A DNA stretch of 16,338 nt from Arcobacter sp. (GTDB lineage: Bacteria > Campylobacterota > Campylobacteria > Campylobacterales > Arcobacteraceae). Below, in pieces: positions 12,291 through 16,338 of this stretch. The notes under the pieces are model-generated. The model had not been told where the DNA came from. It searched no databases and saw only the letters and a list, made by a program, of their open reading frames with translations. The stretch spans positions 1 through 16,338 of the forward strand of contig JADGEG010000023.1 in the NCBI GenBank assembly GCA_016744485.1, read 5' to 3'. The stretch's first letter is position 1. Each line of letters begins with the position of its first letter. The translations under genes and the position numbers were made by a program.

Positions 12291-13829
12291 AACAAACTTA
12301 CACTTGAAACACTTGAACGATGGTTATGGGATAGTGCCGATTTAATGAGAGGTCATATTGATAGCTCTGATTTCAAGAACTATATCTTTGGCTTACTATT
12401 TCTAAAAAGAGTAAATGACCAATTTATAGAAGAAACAAATATTGCTGTTGCTGATGTAAGTTTAGAAGAAGCTCTTCTTGATGAAGATTACCACCAGTTT
12501 TTTATCCCTACTGATGCTTATTGGTCTGAAATAACTAAAAAGACTGAGAACATTGGTCAAGCATTAGACAAGGCTTTTTCACTTATAGAAGAAAATAATT
12601 CTCAACTTGAAGGTGTTATGACTGCTGTTCATTTTGGAGATACCCAAAAGCTTCCTGATAGTTTACTCTCTCGTCTGCTTCAACACTTCAACAAATACTC
12701 TCTTGCAAATGAATATTTAGACAATCCAGATATTTTAGGCTCTGCTTATGAGTATCTAATTCGTGAATTTGCTGATGATGGTGGAAAAAAAGGTGGAGAG
12801 TTTTATACACCAAAAGAGGTTGTTAATCTTGTTGTAAATCTTATCAAACCAGAAGCTGGAAATAGTGTCTATGATCCTACTTGTGGAAGTGGTGGTATGT
12901 TAATACAAAGTGCTAATTACATTAAAGCTAATGGTGGAACTGTTGGTAAGTTTGTAGATGCTAAGTTATTTGGTCAAGAAAAAAACCTTGGAACTTGGGC
13001 TATTTGTAAAATCAATATGATTGTTCATAATTTCAAAGATAGCGATATAAGAAAAGGAGATACTCTATCTTCTCCAAAACATTTAGAACATAGTGAGCTT
13101 ATGACTTATGACCGTGTAATTGCTAATCCACCGTTCTCATTAAAAAAATGGTGGGCTCCTGCTGAGATAGATGTAAAGCAAGATGAAAAAGGTAAAGAGA
13201 TAGCACCTAAATATAATAGTGTTGTTTCAGATGAGTATGGAAGATTTAAGTATGGCATACCACCAAGGGGTTATGGAGATTTAGCATTTGTTCAACATAT
13301 GGTAAGTGTTCTTAAAAATGATGGTCGTATGGGTGTTGTTCTTCCTCATGGTATATTATTTCGTGGTGGAACAGAAGGGAAGATACGAGAGGGACTTCTT
13401 AAAGATGATATTGTAGAAGCTATTATTGGACTTCCTGAAAAACTATTTTATAACACTGGTATTCCTGCTTCAATCATAATCATAAATAAGAGTAAAGCTG
13501 AAAACTTAAAAAATAAAGTTGTGTTTATAGATTCTTCAAGTGAATACAAAGATGGTAAAAATCAAAACACTCTAACTGCTGAGAATATCAAAAAAATAAT
13601 CAATAGTTATGATGGACTTGAAGATAAGAGCAAGTTTATGAGAGTTGTTGATATGAGTGAAGTAGCTGAGAATGATTATAACTTAAATATCTCACGATAC
13701 ATTGATACAAGTGAAGATGAAGTTATTATTGATATAAAAGCCACTATGCAATATTTAACAGATTTAGAAAGTAAAGAGCAAGAGATAGATGGTAAGTTAA
13801 ATGGCTATTTGAAAAGTTTAGGTTTTTAG
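12288..13829 (+). CDS. hsdM: Type I restriction-modification system, methyltransferase subunit
   Basis: Methylates adenine N6 in DNA as part of an HsdM2-HsdS complex, protecting host sites from the matching restriction subunit. The 513 residues are a normal length. The N-terminal helical HsdM_N domain starts at LERWLWDSADLMRG and contains FGLLFLKRVNDQF. Then come GGEFYTPKEVV (169-179), the S-adenosylmethionine-binding motif DPTCGSGGM (196-204) and the catalytic motif NPPF (280-283). Near-C-terminal GLPEKLFYNTGIPASIIIINK is also typical. No motif is broken. The start has AGGA 9 nt upstream and a TATAAT at 12250. The hsdS ATG follows its stop after one base. Confidence 0.96.
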   Translation: MNKLTLETLERWLWDSADLMRGHIDSSDFKNYIFGLLFLKRVNDQFIEETNIAVADVSLEEALLDEDYHQFFIPTDAYWSEITKKTENIGQALDKAFSLIEENNSQLEGVMTAVHFGDTQKLPDSLLSRLLQHFNKYSLANEYLDNPDILGSAYEYLIREFADDGGKKGGEFYTPKEVVNLVVNLIKPEAGNSVYDPTCGSGGMLIQSANYIKANGGTVGKFVDAKLFGQEKNLGTWAICKINMIVHNFKDSDIRKGDTLSSPKHLEHSELMTYDRVIANPPFSLKKWWAPAEIDVKQDEKGKEIAPKYNSVVSDEYGRFKYGIPPRGYGDLAFVQHMVSVLKNDGRMGVVLPHGILFRGGTEGKIREGLLKDDIVEAIIGLPEKLFYNTGIPASIIIINKSKAENLKNKVVFIDSSSEYKDGKNQNTLTAENIKKIINSYDGLEDKSKFMRVVDMSEVAENDYNLNISRYIDTSEDEVIIDIKATMQYLTDLESKEQEIDGKLNGYLKSLGF

Positions 13830-13830
13830 T

Positions 13831-15081
13831 ATGGTCGCAGATGGTTATAAAGAAACTGAGATAGGTGTTATTCCTGTTGAGTGGGATGTTGTAAGATTAG
13901 AAGATATAGTTAAAAAACTTCAATCTGGCGGAACTCCACTATCAACAAATTCAGATTTTTACGATGGAGATATTCCATTTGTTAAAATTGATGATATTAC
14001 AAGAAGTGGAAAGTATTTAGTGAATACAAAAGTAGCCATTACTCAAAATGGATTAGATAGTAGTAGTGCTTGGTTAGTTCCAATTAATTCTATTCTTTAC
14101 TCAATGTATGCTTCAATAGGTTTTTTATCTATCAATAAAGTTGAAGTTTCAACAAATCAAGCCATTATGAATATAATTCCAGACGGTTCAAAGATTACAC
14201 TTGAGTTTTTATATCAGTATTTGTTAGATTTGAAAGGGAAAATTGATAAATTCATAGACCAAACAACACAAAAAAATCTAAATGCTCAGAAAGTTAAAAA
14301 CTTCAAAATCCCACTCCCACCACTAAAAGAACAAGAGAAAATAGCTGATATTCTATCAACTGCCGATGATAAGATAGATGTTATTGCTTCACAAATTGAA
14401 AAGGCAGAAATAGTAAAAAAAGGGTTACTACAAAAGCTACTTAGTGAAGGCATTGGGCATAGTAAATTTAAGGATAGTGAGCTTGGGAAGATACCTGAGA
14501 GTTGGGAGATGAAAAAACTTAAGGAAGTGGTCAATATTAATCCAAATTCTTTAACTAACTCTACAAATCCTAATTTTGAAATTGAATATATAGATATTTC
14601 TTCAATTGTTGAAACTGGAACAATTTCTGAAACAAATATCTATAAATTTTCAGAAGCTCCAAGTAGAGCAAGAAGAATAATCAATAAAAATGATGTTTTA
14701 CTTTCTACTGTAAGACCCTATCTAAAATCATTTTCAATTGTAAAAGATGATAAAGATAATTTAATATGTTCAACTGGATATGCTGTATTAAGAGCAAAAG
14801 AACAAACATACTATGAGTTTATATATCAATTTTTATTAACTGATATATTTATGGGTCAAGTTGATACTATGCTTGTAGGCTCAAATTATCCAGCAATCAA
14901 TAGTAATGATGTAAAAAATATAAAATTTTCACTTCCACCACTTGAAGAACAAAAACAAATAGCTGATATCTTATCAACTGCTGATGAAAAAGTAGAAATT
15001 CTTAAAGCTAAAAAGCAGATGTATGAAACACTTAAAAAAGGTTTATTACAGAAGCTTTTGAGTGGAGAGGTTAGGGTTTAA
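13831..15081 (+). CDS. hsdS: Type I restriction-modification system, specificity subunit
   Basis: Recognises the two-part DNA target and sets where the complex methylates and cuts. The 416 residues show the usual two-half layout. The first target-recognition domain begins at IGVIPVEWDVVRLEDIV (about 12-28) and ends before the helical spacer PLPPLKEQEKIADILSTADD (161-180). The second begins at LGKIPESWEMKKLKEVV and ends before SLPPLEEQKQIADILSTADE (367-386). The two spacers form the coiled bundle that binds HsdM. Both halves are intact, so it is probably functional. The recognised DNA sequence cannot be read from the protein. It lies one base after hsdM and 2 nt before the next gene. Confidence 0.95.
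   Translation: MVADGYKETEIGVIPVEWDVVRLEDIVKKLQSGGTPLSTNSDFYDGDIPFVKIDDITRSGKYLVNTKVAITQNGLDSSSAWLVPINSILYSMYASIGFLSINKVEVSTNQAIMNIIPDGSKITLEFLYQYLLDLKGKIDKFIDQTTQKNLNAQKVKNFKIPLPPLKEQEKIADILSTADDKIDVIASQIEKAEIVKKGLLQKLLSEGIGHSKFKDSELGKIPESWEMKKLKEVVNINPNSLTNSTNPNFEIEYIDISSIVETGTISETNIYKFSEAPSRARRIINKNDVLLSTVRPYLKSFSIVKDDKDNLICSTGYAVLRAKEQTYYEFIYQFLLTDIFMGQVDTMLVGSNYPAINSNDVKNIKFSLPPLEEQKQIADILSTADEKVEILKAKKQMYETLKKGLLQKLLSGEVRV
14311..15066 (+). repeat. Diverged direct repeat within hsdS
   Basis: The DNA for the central spacer (about 14311-14450) and for the C-terminal spacer (about 14929-15066) are similar, both encoding LPPLxEQxxIADILSTADxK and later KKGLLQKLLS. The span given covers both copies. 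Such repeats are known to allow exchange of recognition domains by recombination. Confidence 0.7.
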
Positions 15082-15083
15082 TT

Positions 15084-15680
15084 ATGAAAATGAAAAGTTT
15101 ATTTTTAAAATTATTTATTCATATAAACTCTTTTTTATGGATAGTATTTTTATATATTCTAAATAATAAAATATTTCTTTTTAATATAGATTTCACTTTT
15201 CAATATAAAGAATATATTCTTGAATTAGCCAAATATAACGAACTTCTAAATGTTTTCTCGTATCTTACTATTATTTTTTTAATGAGTTTAATTAGTATTT
15301 ATTTACTTAAAGGTATTAATCAAACTTCAAAAGAACTAACAACTAAAATAAAGAAAATAAATCCAATATATAGGGAGTATTTACCCGTTTTTCTTGGTGT
15401 AATGATTATATCTTTATCACTAAAAGATATTAAAGATTATGATATTGTATTTTTCAATTCAATATTTATTTTTTTATTCATACTTTTCTATATGACAAAG
15501 ATAGGGTTTTTAAATCCTTTTTATTATATTTTAGGAATTAGAATTTATAAAATGGAAACTGATAAATCTGAGTATATATTAATCTCAAATGAAAAAGACT
15601 ATAAGTTTTTATCTCAACAAACAGAACTAAAAAAGATAGATGAAGAGCTACTAATTTATTTAAAGGGCAAAAATGGCTAA
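15084..15680 (+). CDS. Four-helix membrane protein, probable KwaA-like (Kiwa defence)
   Basis: A 198-residue inner-membrane protein with four predicted helices at about 11-33, 56-77, 98-114 and 121-140, and a cytoplasmic C-terminal tail. After helix 4 comes FLNPFYYILGIRIYKMETDK then EYILIS; a NP...GYxxY-like turn followed by short strands at this place is what I recall of KwaA, the membrane subunit of the Kiwa anti-phage system. Size, helix number, and an overlapping downstream partner gene also fit. The match is from memory, with no alignment made. It starts 2 nt after hsdS and overlaps the next gene by 8 nt. Base composition is lower in G+C than hsdM: lines 15121-15240 hold about 19 G/C in 120, against about 41 in 120 at 12661-12720 and 12781-12840, which hints at a separate origin. 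It could instead be an uncharacterised RM accessory protein. Confidence 0.6.
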   Translation: MKMKSLFLKLFIHINSFLWIVFLYILNNKIFLFNIDFTFQYKEYILELAKYNELLNVFSYLTIIFLMSLISIYLLKGINQTSKELTTKIKKINPIYREYLPVFLGVMIISLSLKDIKDYDIVFFNSIFIFLFILFYMTKIGFLNPFYYILGIRIYKMETDKSEYILISNEKDYKFLSQQTELKKIDEELLIYLKGKNG

Positions 15681-16338
15681 TTGTATATGTAAATTGAAAC
15701 AAAATAGGTTTAATAATTTATTTGGAACAACAAATGATTTTGATAAATTTGTTGAGAGTGTATCAAACTTTTGTAGTTTTATAACTATTGATGCTAACAA
15801 CTTAACAGATTTTAAAGCATCACCTGATTATGTTCCTGCTTCTGATGAGTGGTTTTACTTAGAAATTGATGGATTAGAAGAGAATGTAACAAGACATATT
15901 GATAAGATTTATGAACATTTTAGGTCAAGCAACGACTTATCAGATATTGATAGCACGACTTTAAATGATATTAAACTTGTTATGTACGGGGAAGAAACAG
16001 ATAGTAAGTTGAAGATAAATTTTCAAGTCATTACAAAGTCCAAATTTATAACAGAAGATAAGTTCTTAGTTTTTGACAACGGTACAAAGATATTGGAAAA
16101 CGACAATTTATTACAGTTTGAAGATAAAACACATTTTATTTTATGTGAAGATACTAATAGAGTTTATTTTAAACAACTATCTCATCTAAATAATATTCAC
16201 GGAGATTTTAAACATTTATATAAAGAAGCTTCTAAAAATTATGTAAAAAAAATTTTTGAGACGGAACTTGTAGATTTAGTATATATTGATAATGACTTAA
16301 TAGAAAATAATAAAATAAGCTCTCTAAATTTAAAGAAA
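15673..16338 (+). CDS. Probable KwaB-like (DUF4868-type) protein, 3' end outside window
   Basis: The frame is open from ATG 15673 to the last base of the window (222 codons, no stop), so the C-terminus is missing. The ATG lies inside the last codons of the preceding membrane protein gene, with AAAGGGC shortly upstream, which implies coupled translation. The protein is soluble and acidic, with no membrane segment. The part FLVFDNGTKIL through FEDKTHFILCEDTNRVYFKQ and HGDFKHLYKEASKNYVKKIF (about 131-195) resembles the DUF4868 domain of KwaB, the cytoplasmic partner of KwaA in Kiwa. The N-terminal 120 residues are not recognised. The call depends partly on the neighbour; by itself it would be a hypothetical protein. 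Confidence 0.5.
   Translation, partial: MANCICKLKQNRFNNLFGTTNDFDKFVESVSNFCSFITIDANNLTDFKASPDYVPASDEWFYLEIDGLEENVTRHIDKIYEHFRSSNDLSDIDSTTLNDIKLVMYGEETDSKLKINFQVITKSKFITEDKFLVFDNGTKILENDNLLQFEDKTHFILCEDTNRVYFKQLSHLNNIHGDFKHLYKEASKNYVKKIFETELVDLVYIDNDLIENNKISSLNLKK

Noticed and set aside
14286..14534. An 82-codon minus-strand frame
   Set aside because: It is antisense to the conserved hsdS central spacer.
1..16338. CRISPR array, tRNA genes or an intact insertion sequence
   Set aside because: No regularly spaced repeats, tRNA-like cloverleaf, transposase gene or flanking terminal repeats were found on reading through the window.

Overview
The window is very AT-rich and reads as chromosomal DNA of a Campylobacterota (epsilonproteobacterial) organism, most likely of the Arcobacter group. 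The reasons are composition, TATAAT-type -10 boxes without clear -35 boxes, close packing of genes on both strands, and the style of the AlaRS, HemB, OmpA-like and multiheme cytochrome proteins. The assignment rests on pattern recognition; no database was searched.

Left part (1-4975): the 3' end of a multiheme cytochrome c gene; an AlkC-type DNA alkylation repair gene with a C-terminal beta domain and a probable TTG start; a minus-strand pair of cell-envelope genes (OmpA-like anchor protein, then a small membrane protein with a helix-hairpin-helix-like tail); a divergent EamA/DMT exporter gene; and a minus-strand NlpC/P60 lipoprotein gene and CopD/HemJ-like membrane protein gene. Hairpins overlap three of the gene ends here.

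Middle (4978-11909): a mostly minus-strand block of housekeeping and transport genes. It holds alaS with a palindrome around its probable promoter, a complete NitT/TauT-type ABC importer (binding protein, ATPase, permease, in transcription order), hemB, and divergently transcribed ribA.

Right part (12288-16338): after a 378-nt stretch with no convincing gene comes a plus-strand defence operon. It contains hsdM and hsdS of a type I restriction-modification system, followed 2 nt later by a four-helix membrane protein gene and an overlapping gene cut by the window edge. These last two resemble the KwaA/KwaB pair of the Kiwa anti-phage system. No hsdR is present in the window, so it would have to lie beyond the right edge if the system is a complete restriction system. 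This possible Kiwa pair joined to a type I RM operon is the most interesting part of the window.

No tRNA, rRNA, CRISPR array or intact insertion sequence was recognised.
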